Shown here: positions 27,385 through 36,590 of the stretch, in pieces | Position numbering within the stretch: position 1 is the stretch's first letter | Layout of the letters: each line of letters opens with the position of its first letter | From: Roseiarcus sp963758335 | GTDB lineage: Bacteria; Pseudomonadota; Alphaproteobacteria; Rhizobiales; Beijerinckiaceae | Assembly (NCBI GenBank): GCA_963758335.1 | Contig: CAVWVF010000002.1 | Coordinates: 1,736,001-1,800,000 of the forward strand | DNA: 64,000 nucleotides | Reading direction: 5' to 3' | Translations under genes and position numbers: made by a program | Notes under the pieces: model-generated | Seen by the model: the letters and a program-made list of their open reading frames with translations, nothing else | What the model was told of the DNA's origin: nothing | Databases searched by the model: none

Positions 27385-27840
27385 TCACCGCCGCTCGTCG
27401 CCAACGCCGAGTTCTTGCCACAGCCACGTGAAGTCGTAGGCGCCCATCGGATCCTCGGGATGCGGCTGCGCTGATTGGTTCTCCAGCATCTTCAGCCACG
27501 CGATCACCTTCTTCCGGCCTTTCGCAGTCTTGACCGCTTTGCGCGGCGTCTGGTTGCCGAGCGCCGGGATCGGCTCGTCCAGCGTCTTGCGATAGTGATC
27601 CGTCAGGGCCCCATGAACGATGCTTCGCTCCTCGTCCGGCGGGAGGCGAACGATGTCCTGTTCCGAATGCTCCCGCGATGACGCCATCATCTGTTCGATG
27701 CTCTGCCGCTCGACGAGGGGAGCGCGCGCGAGGCCGGCGAGAACAGGCTCCAGCATTGCGCGCCCGCGGGCGGCGCGCGCTTCGGAATTGACCGACAGCG
27801 TCACGGTCTTCGTCCCGAGTTCGAATCTCGAGCTGAACAA
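27385..27840 (-). pseudogene. SEC-C/zinc-binding-type protein, C-terminal fragment
   Basis: Minus-strand reading SRFELGTKTVTLSVNSEARA, RQSIEQMMASSREH, HYRKTLDEPIPALGNQTPRK, KAVKTAKGRKKVIAWLKML and YDFTWLWQELGV ends at 27385. I recall this C-terminus from proteobacterial hypothetical proteins with SEC-C motifs. The N-terminus is lost at a junction near 27840, beyond which the opposite strand encodes the Tc-toxin fragment. Confidence 0.5.
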
Positions 27841-27844
27841 TTCG

Positions 27845-30625
27845 GTGCCGGTGTTCAACGGTACGACGACGGTCGGTCTGCTGGCATACGCGCAAGCGAA
27901 TTACGGCCCCGACGCGCTGCCGCTGCTGCCGCTCACGGCGCCCGATCCCGACCTGACCGGCGAACCGAACCTGAACCCACAGGACGGCGCACTGATGACG
28001 CAGCCGGCTAATCCATCCGGGCCAGCCAATCAGACCTTGTCGCTCACGTTCACCTCGATCAGCGCACTCGAACAGAATGTCGTGCCGCTGCTCAATAAGG
28101 CTTCAGTGCCGTACCGCGCGGTCGGCCCGGATACGGACCTCACGTTCGATCCCACGACCTATTTCTTCTATCAGGACAACCGCCGCGCCTATTTCGTCGA
28201 AAGCCAGCGCGTGTACTGGACCGGAAGCTGGTGGTCGCCTTCGCCGCCATCGTACCCGAACGACGTGCCGTTCCAGGTCCGCTATGTGTTCCATCAATTC
28301 TATCACCCGTTCACCGGGCTGTTCTGGAACCAGCTCGCCGGGGGTGGCTTCCCGCTGCTCTACGATCGCAACCTGCAGCTCAACCCCGACCAGATCGACC
28401 CCAGCGGCGCCGACGTCTTCAGCTTCGGCACCACCTATTCGCCCAACGTGCCGCCGGTCTGGTGGGACCACGACGACGTAACAGGTGCGGACCGGGAGTT
28501 CCTTGACTTCGGCTACAGCGCTTCCTACTCCGTCTATAACTGGGAGCTGTTTTTCCACATCCCGCTCTACGTCGCCGGACTGCTCAGCGCGAATCTACAA
28601 TTCGAGGACGCAGAAACCTGGTATCGTTACATATTCGACCCGACACTGCAGGGCACCGATCCCGTGCCGCAGCGTTTTTGGATTCCAAAGCCGTTCTCGA
28701 CGCTGACCGCGCCCGCCATTCTCGCGCAGCGCATCAACAATCTGCTGCTGGCCGTGAACAACGGTGATCCGACCGCGGTGGCCGAGATCACGTCCTGGCG
28801 GAACGATCCGTTCAATCCGTTCGTGCTCGCCGATCAGCGGCCGGTCGCCTACATGAAGCGCACGGTGATGTCCTACTTGGACAACCTGATCGCCTGGGCC
28901 GACAACCTGTTCGCGACGCAGTCGCGCGAAGCGCTCAGCGAGGCGACCCTGATCTACGTCACGGCGTCGGAGATCCTCGGTCCGGCGCCGGCGGCAGTCA
29001 CGCCGCCCGCGCGCGCCGATGAATCATACGACCAACTGGAGCCCAAGCTCGACGCGTTCGCAAACGCGATGGTCGAAATCGAGAACGTGATCGGCGGCTC
29101 CGGCGGCGGCGGATCGGGCGGCGGATCGGGCGGCGGATCGGGCGGCGGGATGCCGATGGCGCACACCTTCTATTTCAAGATTCCGCCCAACGCGACGCTG
29201 CTCGGTTACTGGAGCACGGTTTCCTACCGGCTCTACAAATTGCGGCACTGTCAGACGATCGGCGGCCAGCCGCTGACGCTCGCGCTGTTCGATGCGCCGA
29301 TCGATCCGGGCTTGCTGGTCGCCGCGCAAGCGGCCGGCGCAGACCTGAGCAGCGTGCTGGGCGGGCTGTCGGTCGCGCTGCCGAACTATCGCTTCACCTC
29401 GCTTTATCCGATCGCGTCGGACTATGTGAACGCGGTGCGCGCTTACGCCGCGCTGCTGCTGACGGCGCTGGAAAAGAGCGACGCCGATCAGCTTGCCGTG
29501 CTGCTCGCGACGAACCAACTGCAGCTTCTCCAGGCCGCCGACCAGATTTTCGCTCTCGAGATCACGCACGCGCAGGATGCGATTGATGCGCTGACCGCTT
29601 CGCTCGCGGCGGCACAGCAGAAACTCACGTTCAACACCACACAGCCGTTCATGAACGACGGCGAAAATACCGACGACCAGATCAGCCAGTTGTTCATCGC
29701 CAATTACGCCATCGTCGCCACCGGATTCGGCATCGCCGCGATCGGCGCGATAATTCCGGACTTCATGTTCGGTGCCGCCGGGTTCGGCGGCTCGCCAACC
29801 GCCAACGCTGCCGAGGGCGGGAAGAACGCGCACGACAGTTCCTCCGCCGGGGCCAATCTCGGCAAGGCGGTGGCGCGCGCACTGGAAAAGGCGGCGGCCC
29901 GGGCGCGCCGTCAAGGCGCTTATCACCGCCGTCAGGATATCTGGAACGAGACCGCAGCCGAGACTCTGCATACCATCGACGAAATCAACGCGAGGATCCA
30001 AGGCGCGCAGATCGCCTTGCAGATCGCCCAACAGAAGCAGGCAAACCATCAGCAGCAGGAGGCACTGCAACAGACACAGATCGATTTCCTGACTGGCAAG
30101 TTCACCAACCAGGCACTGTACGACTGGATGGCGGGCCAACTCGCCGCGACCTATTTCCAGGCGTACCAGCTCGCCTACAAATTATGCAAGCAGGTCGAGG
30201 CTTGCTACCAGTACGAACTCGGCGAGCAGGGCACGTCGTTCATCGGCTTCGGCTATTGGGACAATCTGCATAAGGGCCTGCTCGCCGCCGAGGCGCTCCA
30301 CGCCGATCTGCGCCGCCTCCAGTCGGCCTATCTCGACCAGAACCCGCGCCGTTATGAAATGAGCCGGTTCATCTCGCTGAATACGCTCGACCCAGCAGCG
30401 TTCCAGACGCTGCTGGTCACCGGAAGCTGCACGTTCGATGTGCCGGAGTCGCTGTACGACAACGACTACCCCGGCCATTACAACCGGCATCTCGTGCGGG
30501 TAAGCGTTTCGGTCGTCTATCCGGGCGCGGGCAAGTTCGACAACGTAAAGGCCAGCCTGACCATGACGGCCAACAAGGTCCGCACCGCCACCGATCTCGG
30601 CGCGGGCTATGCGGAAGCGCCAGTC
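27845..30625 (+). pseudogene. Tc-toxin A (TcA-like) fragment
   Basis: About 925 residues in one uninterrupted frame resemble the C-terminal half of insecticidal-toxin TcA subunits: FQVRYVFHQFYHPFTGLFWN, FHIPLYVAGLLSANLQFEDA then ETWYRYIFDPT, PQRFWIPKPF, AYMKRTVMSYLDNLIAWADN, LLGYWSTVSYRLYKLRHCQT, ALFDAPIDPGLLVAAQAAG and a coiled-coil region. A Gly/Ser-rich linker (about 29095-29150) interrupts the middle. The translocation-channel and TcB-binding parts are therefore largely present. The 5' half is missing (junction near 27845 with an antisense fragment) and the 3' end stops in an antisense integrase piece near 30625. No TcB or TcC gene is in the window. Whether it is expressed is doubtful: no start site is evident. 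Confidence 0.75.
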
Positions 30626-30850
30626 GGCCGCCTGCAGCAGTTCCATCGCTGCACTGTGCCTCAGCACATGCGGCGACACCCGCTTGGACTTCAATGACGG
30701 GCGCCCGTAACGAGGATTTCGTTCTCGTTGTGATGTCTCTCTGGCGGCGCGCACGTGCTTGGCCAGCAACGACTGGATGCTGTCGTCGCTGAACCGGACT
30801 CTCCTGGGGCCGTAGAAGCGGATTGCCCCCAATCGGGCCGCCATTAGAAC
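30626..30850 (-). pseudogene. tyrosine recombinase, first half of inverted gene
   Basis: Minus-strand reading RFSDDSIQSLLAKHVRAA, LKSKRVSPHVLRHSAAMELL, including the HxLRH box of phage integrases. It ends at LLQA near 30630, precisely where the plus-strand piece at 30860 resumes with AGVDGAVIALWLGHES. Confidence 0.75.
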
Positions 30851-30859
30851 GTTATTGCG

Positions 30860-31042
30860 GGGGTGGACGGCGCCGTGATCGCGCTGTGGCTCGGGCATGA
30901 ATCCGTCGAGACGACGCAGACCTACCTGCATGCCCACCTCGCGCTCAAGGAGGCAGCGCTCGCTAAGCTCAAGTACGAGGGCGCCAAGCGCACCCGCTTC
31001 CGCCCCAACGACCGCCTGCTTGCCTTCCTCGACGCGCTCTGA
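30860..31042 (+). pseudogene. tyrosine recombinase, second half of inverted gene
   Basis: Plus-strand reading AGVDGAVIALWLGHESVETT, QTYLHAHLALKEAALAKLKY and a stop at 31040-31042. WLGHxSVETTQxYLH contains the catalytic His and Tyr of the integrase. It completes the minus-strand fragment at 30626-30850, so an inversion split one gene into two opposed parts. Confidence 0.8.
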
Positions 31043-31129
31043 CCACCTGAACTATGCCGAATGGATCGCGGGCCAGCATCGTGGAGCACCGTGCCAGCCC
31101 GGCGCAACAACTGGTCATCCCCGGCGCCT

Positions 31130-31232
31130 TTCGGCATAGTTCGCTGCGCGGCATAAACCGCAAAGATGAACGGCTCGATCCGCAGGCCTGGCTGACCGAC
31201 GTCCTCTCGCGCATCGCCGCCCATCCCGGCGC
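31130..31232 (+). pseudogene. IS66 transposase C-terminal remnant
   Basis: AKMNGS then, after a one-base shift, DPQAWLTDVLSRIAAHP reproduces the end of IS66 TnpC. An 11-bp inverted repeat (aactatgccga, 31050-31060 and 31131-31141) lies just upstream. Confidence 0.6.
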
Positions 31233-31393
31233 AGGCGTTCACCGACTTCGGCGTCGAGAGTCTCGTCGAGCTCATCAAAATCCACAGGGAATCGACGCCG
31301 ACCAGAGAGCGCTGAAATCAACGACGAGCGACGCCCCGCTGCGGCCCACCCCGGACGCTTACTCCGCATCTTGATGAAATTCGTCAGCAAGCC

Positions 31394-33205
31394 CTAGGGC
31401 TGCTTCTGCCACCAGTTGTCGATTGTCACCCCGAACAACGGAATGTACTTCGGATGTGCGAGCTTGTTGGAATAGGCGATCCATTGCTCGCGTGCATAGA
31501 ACAGCGGAACGATATAGAAGCCCGACAACAGAACGCGGTCGTAAGCTCTCACGGCATCGTCGAATTCCTCGTGAGTCTTGGCTGCGACCATGGCCGCAAT
31601 CATCGCGTCGATCGCGGGTGAGCGCGCGCCGGCGAGGTTGTAAGACGCCTCTTGATCGGCGCTCTGCGAACCCCAGAGGAAGCGCTGCTCATAGCCCGGC
31701 GATGGGCTGGCGATCCAGGCGGCGATCAGCATGTCGAAATCGAATTTTTGGCGGCGGCGCTCGTACTGCACCTCATCGGCGAGGCGGACGTTAGCGTAAA
31801 TGCCGATGCGCCTGAGGCTGTCCGCATAGATCCGCGAAAGCCGTTCCTGCGTGCGGCTCTGTACTAGGATCTCGAAGGCGAACGGCCGGCTGCTCGTCCG
31901 CTCGACGAGAACGCCGTCCTTGATGGCGTAGCCGGCTTCGCCAAGGAGTGCCAGCGCGCGCTGCGCCATCGTCCGGTCGCGCCCCGAACCGTCGGTAATG
32001 GGCGGTTCCCAGCGTCCTTCGAGGATGTCATCGCGCACCGCGCCGGGAAAGGCCGCCAAGAGCGCCCGCTCGCCGGCATCCGCTGGGCGGCCGGCGGAGG
32101 CGAGCTCAGAATCATCAAAAAAGCTTCTCGATCGGCGATAGAGCCCGCCGTAAAAGTTGGCGTTGATCCACTCGAAGTCGAACATCATGCCGAGCGCTTC
32201 GCGCACTCGAACATCAGCAAATATCGACCGGCGCATGTTGAAGGCGAAGCCCTCCATTCCCTTTGGCAAGCCATAGGGGAGGCTTTCCTTGACGGTGCGG
32301 CCGTCCCGCACGGCAGGAAAATCGTAGGAGCTTATCCAACGCCCAGCGTCGGTCTCCTGGCGAAAATCGCAGAGTCCCGCCTTGAACGCCTCGAACGACG
32401 AATCGGCGTCACGATAATAGTCAATCTCGATCTCGTCGAAATTGAACAAGCCACGTTGGACGGGCAGATCCTGCGCCCAATAGTCCGGATTGCGCCGCAG
32501 GATCAGGCGCTTCCCTGGCTGCACGTCGCCAATGACGTAGGGACCCGTCCCGACCGGCGGCTTGAGCGTCGGATTGTCGAAGTGCTCGACATCCGTGCCA
32601 TGCTTCGGCAGCACGGGCATCATGGCGAGCGCCAGCGGCATTTCGCTGTCGAGCCCGCTAAGATCGAAGCGAACCGTCATAAGATCGAGCGCTTCCGCCC
32701 GTTTGACCCGGCCGAAGGCATCACGCTGCTGCGGCCGACCCTTCTGCTTGAGGAGATCGAAGGTGAACAGCACGTCGGCTGCGCTCACCGGTACGCCGTC
32801 CGAAAACCGCGCCCGCGGGTCGAGGCGGAAGATGACGTAGGAACGGGCATCGTCGGTCTCGATCGATTGGGCGATCAGGCCATAGAGTGTGAACGGTTCA
32901 TCGAGGGAGCGCAGCATCAGCGACTGGAATACGTTGCCGATGAGACCCTGTGCCGTGGATCCCGCACTCAGGTTATAAGGATTGAGGCTGTCGAACGTCC
33001 CTTGGTAGGCGAGCGCCAGATGGCCTCCTTTCGTCGCCTGCGGATCGGCGTAGGGAAGGCCCGAGAAATCGGCGGGCAGCGCAGGCTGGCCATGCATAGC
33101 AATGGCGTAGGTCGTCAACCCCTTGTCCCCGGACGGGTCCTCCGCGCGGGCGGCGCCCGCCGCAAGTAGCAGAAACATGAGTCCAGAAATCGGGGACACA
33201 GACAC
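31394..33205 (-). CDS. family 5 extracellular solute-binding protein (YejA-like)
   Basis: 603 residues from a GTG, or 594 from the internal ATG at 33176-33178; both give a signal peptide ending GAARA before EDPSGDK. Periplasmic binding protein of the oligopeptide/YejA type: PYADPQATKGGHLALAYQGT, FDSLNPYNLS, VIFRLDPRARFSDGVPVSAA, VGTGPYVIGDVQPGKRLILR and a C-terminal YIPLFGVTIDNWWQKQP. It normally delivers peptides (for example microcin-type or murein peptides) to an ABC transporter, but no permease or ATPase genes flank it here, so it is an orphan subunit. Confidence 0.9.
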   Translation of the reverse strand: MSVSPISGLMFLLLAAGAARAEDPSGDKGLTTYAIAMHGQPALPADFSGLPYADPQATKGGHLALAYQGTFDSLNPYNLSAGSTAQGLIGNVFQSLMLRSLDEPFTLYGLIAQSIETDDARSYVIFRLDPRARFSDGVPVSAADVLFTFDLLKQKGRPQQRDAFGRVKRAEALDLMTVRFDLSGLDSEMPLALAMMPVLPKHGTDVEHFDNPTLKPPVGTGPYVIGDVQPGKRLILRRNPDYWAQDLPVQRGLFNFDEIEIDYYRDADSSFEAFKAGLCDFRQETDAGRWISSYDFPAVRDGRTVKESLPYGLPKGMEGFAFNMRRSIFADVRVREALGMMFDFEWINANFYGGLYRRSRSFFDDSELASAGRPADAGERALLAAFPGAVRDDILEGRWEPPITDGSGRDRTMAQRALALLGEAGYAIKDGVLVERTSSRPFAFEILVQSRTQERLSRIYADSLRRIGIYANVRLADEVQYERRRQKFDFDMLIAAWIASPSPGYEQRFLWGSQSADQEASYNLAGARSPAIDAMIAAMVAAKTHEEFDDAVRAYDRVLLSGFYIVPLFYAREQWIAYSNKLAHPKYIPLFGVTIDNWWQKQP

Positions 33206-33296
33206 GCTCGACCCAATCGTGAGGGCAGCGGCGCACCCTTCGCGGGCGATCCTCGATGCGCCGGCGCGTCGCTACCGATTATCTGAGACTGGAAAT

Positions 33297-33455
33297 GTGA
33301 CGGCAAATGGTTCTTCCTCAATCCGTCGCGCCAAGTGCGATATTGCGGAGGTCAAGCACGCGATTCAATTGGCGGTGCGGGACATGACGATCCGCATGGG
33401 CGCAATCGCCGTCGCGCTGCTCGCCGCTCTGGCGACGATCAAATTCTTCGCCTGA
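33297..33455 (+). pseudogene. small coiled-coil membrane protein, probably N-truncated
   Basis: Reads DIAEVKHAIQLAVRDMTIRM then GAIAVALLAALATIKFFA and a stop: a short coiled coil followed by one membrane helix at the very C-terminus, as in DUF1640-like rhizobial proteins. The GTG at 33297 is a weak start and the usual longer coiled coil is missing. Confidence 0.45.
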
Positions 33456-33949
33456 TAGACCCGCGAAAACTGCCGCTCGCACCCACGATGAAAGCTGCTA
33501 TATGAGCTTGTCAGTCTGAACTGCGCAGTCAGTCAAAACTGCGCTCCACCGCCGCCAGACGGCCTACGGCAAAACAAGGACGAAGGCGCGGCACGTCCTG
33601 ACGATCGCGTCCGCGTGCCCCGACGTGTACGCCCGCTTCCCAGCCTGTTCCTGCCGTTCGGCCAACGGTCGCTCTCCGCCCAATTGAGGCGTCCAAGGGC
33701 GCGGTCGGCTACGTCCGTAATACGTCGATACCGGGCGTTCAATCGCGGCGAAGAATGTCGTCGGGTCCGGCTCTTCTCCGAGGGACTAAAGCGTCAGATT
33801 TGGACCGCTGGCGAGGTCAGCGCAAAACCGGAGACTGCGCCTTACTCCGCCGCCTCCGCCCCGCGCCGCGGCCACGTGCTTGTGCTCCTCGATCCGGTTC
33901 GCCTTCGCGGCTGCCTGCCGGGCCGCCTCCGAAAGCTGGCCCGCTCGCA
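33456..33949. other. gene-poor stretch
   Basis: No supported gene on either strand; a minus-strand reading MRAGQLSEAARQAAAKAN just downstream of the GFA stop may be a small fragment. Confidence 0.35.
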
Positions 33950-34358
33950 TCAGCGTGGCGGCAAACCCTCGTAGATCGGCAACCCTTCTTGGATGCAGTT
34001 GAACGCCTGCCGGTCGCTGGCGTTGATCGCCATCTGACACGCGCCGTATCGGGTCGGATCGTCGAGCGTTCCGGCCTTGAGGACGATGGCGTTGGGACCG
34101 GGGCGACGCGTAATGAGCTGCGTGCCGCAATCGCTGCAGAATTCCCGCGTGACCGCGCGTTCGAGGTCGTCGCGCTTGAACTGTCGAGGCTCGCCCTTCG
34201 TGTATCGAAAAACCGTCGACCGGCATCAGCATGAACATGTTCGCCGCGCCGCCGGAAAAATACTGGCAAGGACGACAATGACATTGCGCCCTCAGCATTG
34301 GCGTTCCCGCCGCTTCGTAGCGAACCTTGCCGCAGTAGCAGCCGCCTCCGAGCGTCAT
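33950..34358 (-). pseudogene. GFA/CENP-V family protein with a homopolymer frameshift
   Basis: Good ribosome site (gggagatacaa) before MTLGGGCYCGKVRYEAAGTP; zinc-binding Cys are seen in GGGCYCGKVRYE and QCHCRPCQ. One extra A in the run 34208-34212 breaks the frame; removing it restores YTKGEPRQFKRDD, REFCSDCGTQLITRR and NCIQEGLPIYEGLPPR with a stop at 33950. The restored protein is 135 residues, normal for the glutathione-dependent formaldehyde-activating-like family. Probably a functional gene if the indel is a sequencing error. Confidence 0.8.
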
Positions 34359-34472
34359 TTGTATCTCCCACCGCCCGCACGCCGCCTTGCGTGACCTCGA
34401 ACGCCGCCGCACCGCATCCGACGCGCCAGATCCCTTATACCCGAGATTCTCCAGTGGAGGCTCTGCCGCGCC

Positions 34473-34498
34473 GTCGGCGAATGACCGCTATTTGCGCA
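34473..34498 (+). repeat. dispersed 26-bp repeat, copy 1
   Basis: gtcggcgaatgaccgctatt followed by tgcgca; near-identical copies lie at 40709-40733 and, inverted, at 42276-42301. It sits between broken genes. Confidence 0.7.
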
Positions 34499-34543
34499 CA
34501 GCGGACATAGCGGAATGCGGTAACCGCCGAGCGGTTCTTCGCG

Positions 34544-34753
34544 CTATCGCACGCCCGCAATCGCCGTTAAGTCCGACAGGCTGCTAGGCGAGCGAGACAA
34601 GTCGGCTTCGCAAATTTCTCCGGAATTTTGCTCTGTTGGCGTCACTTCAATGACCGGCGGGCTCGGCTGCGTAAGCTGCTCGCGCCGCCTGCCCATCGAG
34701 CCGAGGACGAGATCCTCGAGGCTCATGCGAACGTTGGTTTCGTTGCGGTTCAC
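34544..34753 (-). pseudogene. short ORF fragment
   Basis: Minus-strand reading, extended upstream, gives VGEEASRLAKAILNGLIVNR and MSLEDLVLGSMGRRREQLTQ, a protein-like stretch of unknown family without a ribosome site. Likely a remnant. Confidence 0.3.
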
Positions 34754-34876
34754 GATGAGGCCATTGAGGATGGCTTTCGCGAGGCGTGACGCTTCCTCGC
34801 CAACGATCCAAACGCCGTCTCGTCAATCACTCAGCCCGATTGGCCAGCGCTCATTAATTAGGGCGAAAGGTATTAT

Positions 34877-35533
34877 TCAGCTCTTCGGATACCCGACCGT
34901 CTGCGCGCAGGTTATGAATTTCGCCGCGGGCAATTGCAGCGTCTCTGCGAGCTTAACGCGGTCCAACGAGCCGCGAAACACCGTCGCAAGCCCTTCCGAG
35001 GCGCAGAACAGATAAACGTTCTGGCCGATGAAGCCGACATCAGTAAAAGCCCACAAGCGCTTCTCGTCGGCCGAGGCGCCCTGCAACCGGCCGCCGTCCG
35101 TGACGTAGACAAGGTCGAGAGGCGCCGTCCCGACGTAGTCTTGCACGCCCGTTTGAGCGCGGATGTCGGCAGCGAGAACCTGGGTCAGTCGATGCGCCTT
35201 CGCGTCGTAGCTCCAGACCCCGTCGGCGGCGGCCACAACTATTTCGCTTTCGATGGCATGTCGCCACGACGGGACGGTGCGGTCGGCCGTCGCTGGCCGA
35301 TTGACGCCGCAGGCCGTCCAAAGCAGGTTCGACAGAACTTCGATCGGTACCGGTTTGTCGGCGAACTCGCGGATGGAGCGCCGCGCCCACACGGCCTGCG
35401 CCAGCGGCTTGCCGCCATCCTTCCACGGCGCCGGCAGATCAATCGTTTTCAATTCGGTGGCGGCGAGGCTGGGTCCCACGGCGAGTCCCGCGGCCGCCAG
35501 AATGCCGAAATTGACTGTGCGCCGGGTCAGCAT
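34877..35533 (-). CDS. exported nitroreductase-family (SagB/ThcOx-like) protein
   Basis: 218 residues with a twin-arginine-type start (MLTRRTVNFGILAAAGLAVG). The nitroreductase fold shows WARRSIREFADKPVPIEVLS with the flavin-binding RRSIR motif, LLWTACGVNRP, DVGFIGQNVYLFC and GLATVFRGSLDR. FMN-dependent oxidoreductase, probably periplasmic. It lies 12 bp after the FAD subunit of a molybdenum hydroxylase, so it is the last gene of that operon and may share its electron pathway or substrate. Confidence 0.85.
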   Translation of the reverse strand: MLTRRTVNFGILAAAGLAVGPSLAATELKTIDLPAPWKDGGKPLAQAVWARRSIREFADKPVPIEVLSNLLWTACGVNRPATADRTVPSWRHAIESEIVVAAADGVWSYDAKAHRLTQVLAADIRAQTGVQDYVGTAPLDLVYVTDGGRLQGASADEKRLWAFTDVGFIGQNVYLFCASEGLATVFRGSLDRVKLAETLQLPAAKFITCAQTVGYPKS

Positions 35534-35545
35534 CGCCTCATCTCC

Positions 35546-36588
35546 TCATCCTTGGCCGACGGCGCGCAGCAGAGCGCGGCGAACCAGCACGGCGAATATC
35601 GGCAGCTTGTAACGGTTCTTTGCGAGCGGCGTCGCGCCTTCGAGCGTGGCCTCTCCCGCCGCGCGCGCCAACGCCTCATCGATCGCTTTGCCCATCAAGA
35701 GATCTTCCGCAGCGCGCGCGCGGCGCGGCGCGGCGGCGGCGGCGCCCAGGACTACGGACGCCCGGCGGCAGCGACCTTGATCGTCGCGCTCCAGCACGAC
35801 CGCCACGTCGGCGATCGGCCAATCGAACGACAACTTGTCGGCTTCGCGCATGTGGATGGAGGTTGCGCCGGCGGCAAGCGGAGGAAGCAGCAGGGCTACA
35901 ACCGCCTCGCCGGACTTGAGGTCGTTCTCGCGCTGGACGTCAATTTCCGGGACAACGAAGAAATCGTCGAGCGGTGGACGGCGCGTCTCGTCTTGCGCGT
36001 TGACGAGTTCAATACTCGCGCCGAGCGCCACCAGCGCGGTCGCCGCGGTCGATGGATGCACAACGGCGCAGACCTCGTTGGCGAAAATGGCGTGATATTG
36101 GCTCTCGCCGTGGACGGCGAAGCAGCGGCCTCCGCCGCGGCGCAGGCAGCGTTGGTCGTTGGAGCGGAAGTACCAGCAGCGCGGACGCTGTAAGATGTTG
36201 CCGCCCAGAGTCGCGACAGAGCGGATCTGTGGGCTCGCCGCGACCCGGCCGCCGCGTCGGCCAGCGCTGCGTACCGCTGGAGCACCAGCGGATGCGTGGC
36301 CACCTGATCCAGCGTCGCCATCGCGCCTACTCTGAGACCGCCGCGGCCGTCGTCCGAAATGACGTCCAGTCCGGCGACCCCTCGCAAATTGATCAGGCGG
36401 CGCGGCGTGAGCAGGCCTTCCTTCATCAAATCCAGCAGATCGACGCCGCCTGCCTTCAGAACGTCTGCGGGGTGCGCCGCGTCGCTCGTATGCGCGTCGA
36501 ACATCGCGTCCGCCACTGTCGTCGTGGCGGCGCCTGCGGCCTCCCCGACGCTGCGGGCGTTGGTCCATTCGAACCGAGGCATAGGCAT
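35546..36588 (-). pseudogene. xanthine-dehydrogenase-family FAD subunit with one frameshift
   Basis: From ATG 36586-36588 (MPMPRFEWTNARSVGEAAGA) to about residue 110 in one frame (AGLDVISDDGRGGLRVGAMA), then after a one-base shift near 36250 VAASPQIRSVATLGGNIL, the FAD-binding TLGGN motif, and CWYFRSNDQRCLRRGGGRCF. The continuation to the stop at 35546 has the CO-dehydrogenase flavoprotein C-terminal domain (READKLSFDWPIADVAVVLE). It follows the molybdopterin subunit by 2 bp. Without this subunit the complex would lack FAD; the shift may be a sequencing error. Confidence 0.8.
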
Positions 36589-36590
36589 CG

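Noticed and set aside
29100..29150. CRISPR-like or tandem-repeat array
   Set aside because: The repeats are in frame and encode the Gly/Ser linker of the toxin protein; there are no spacers.
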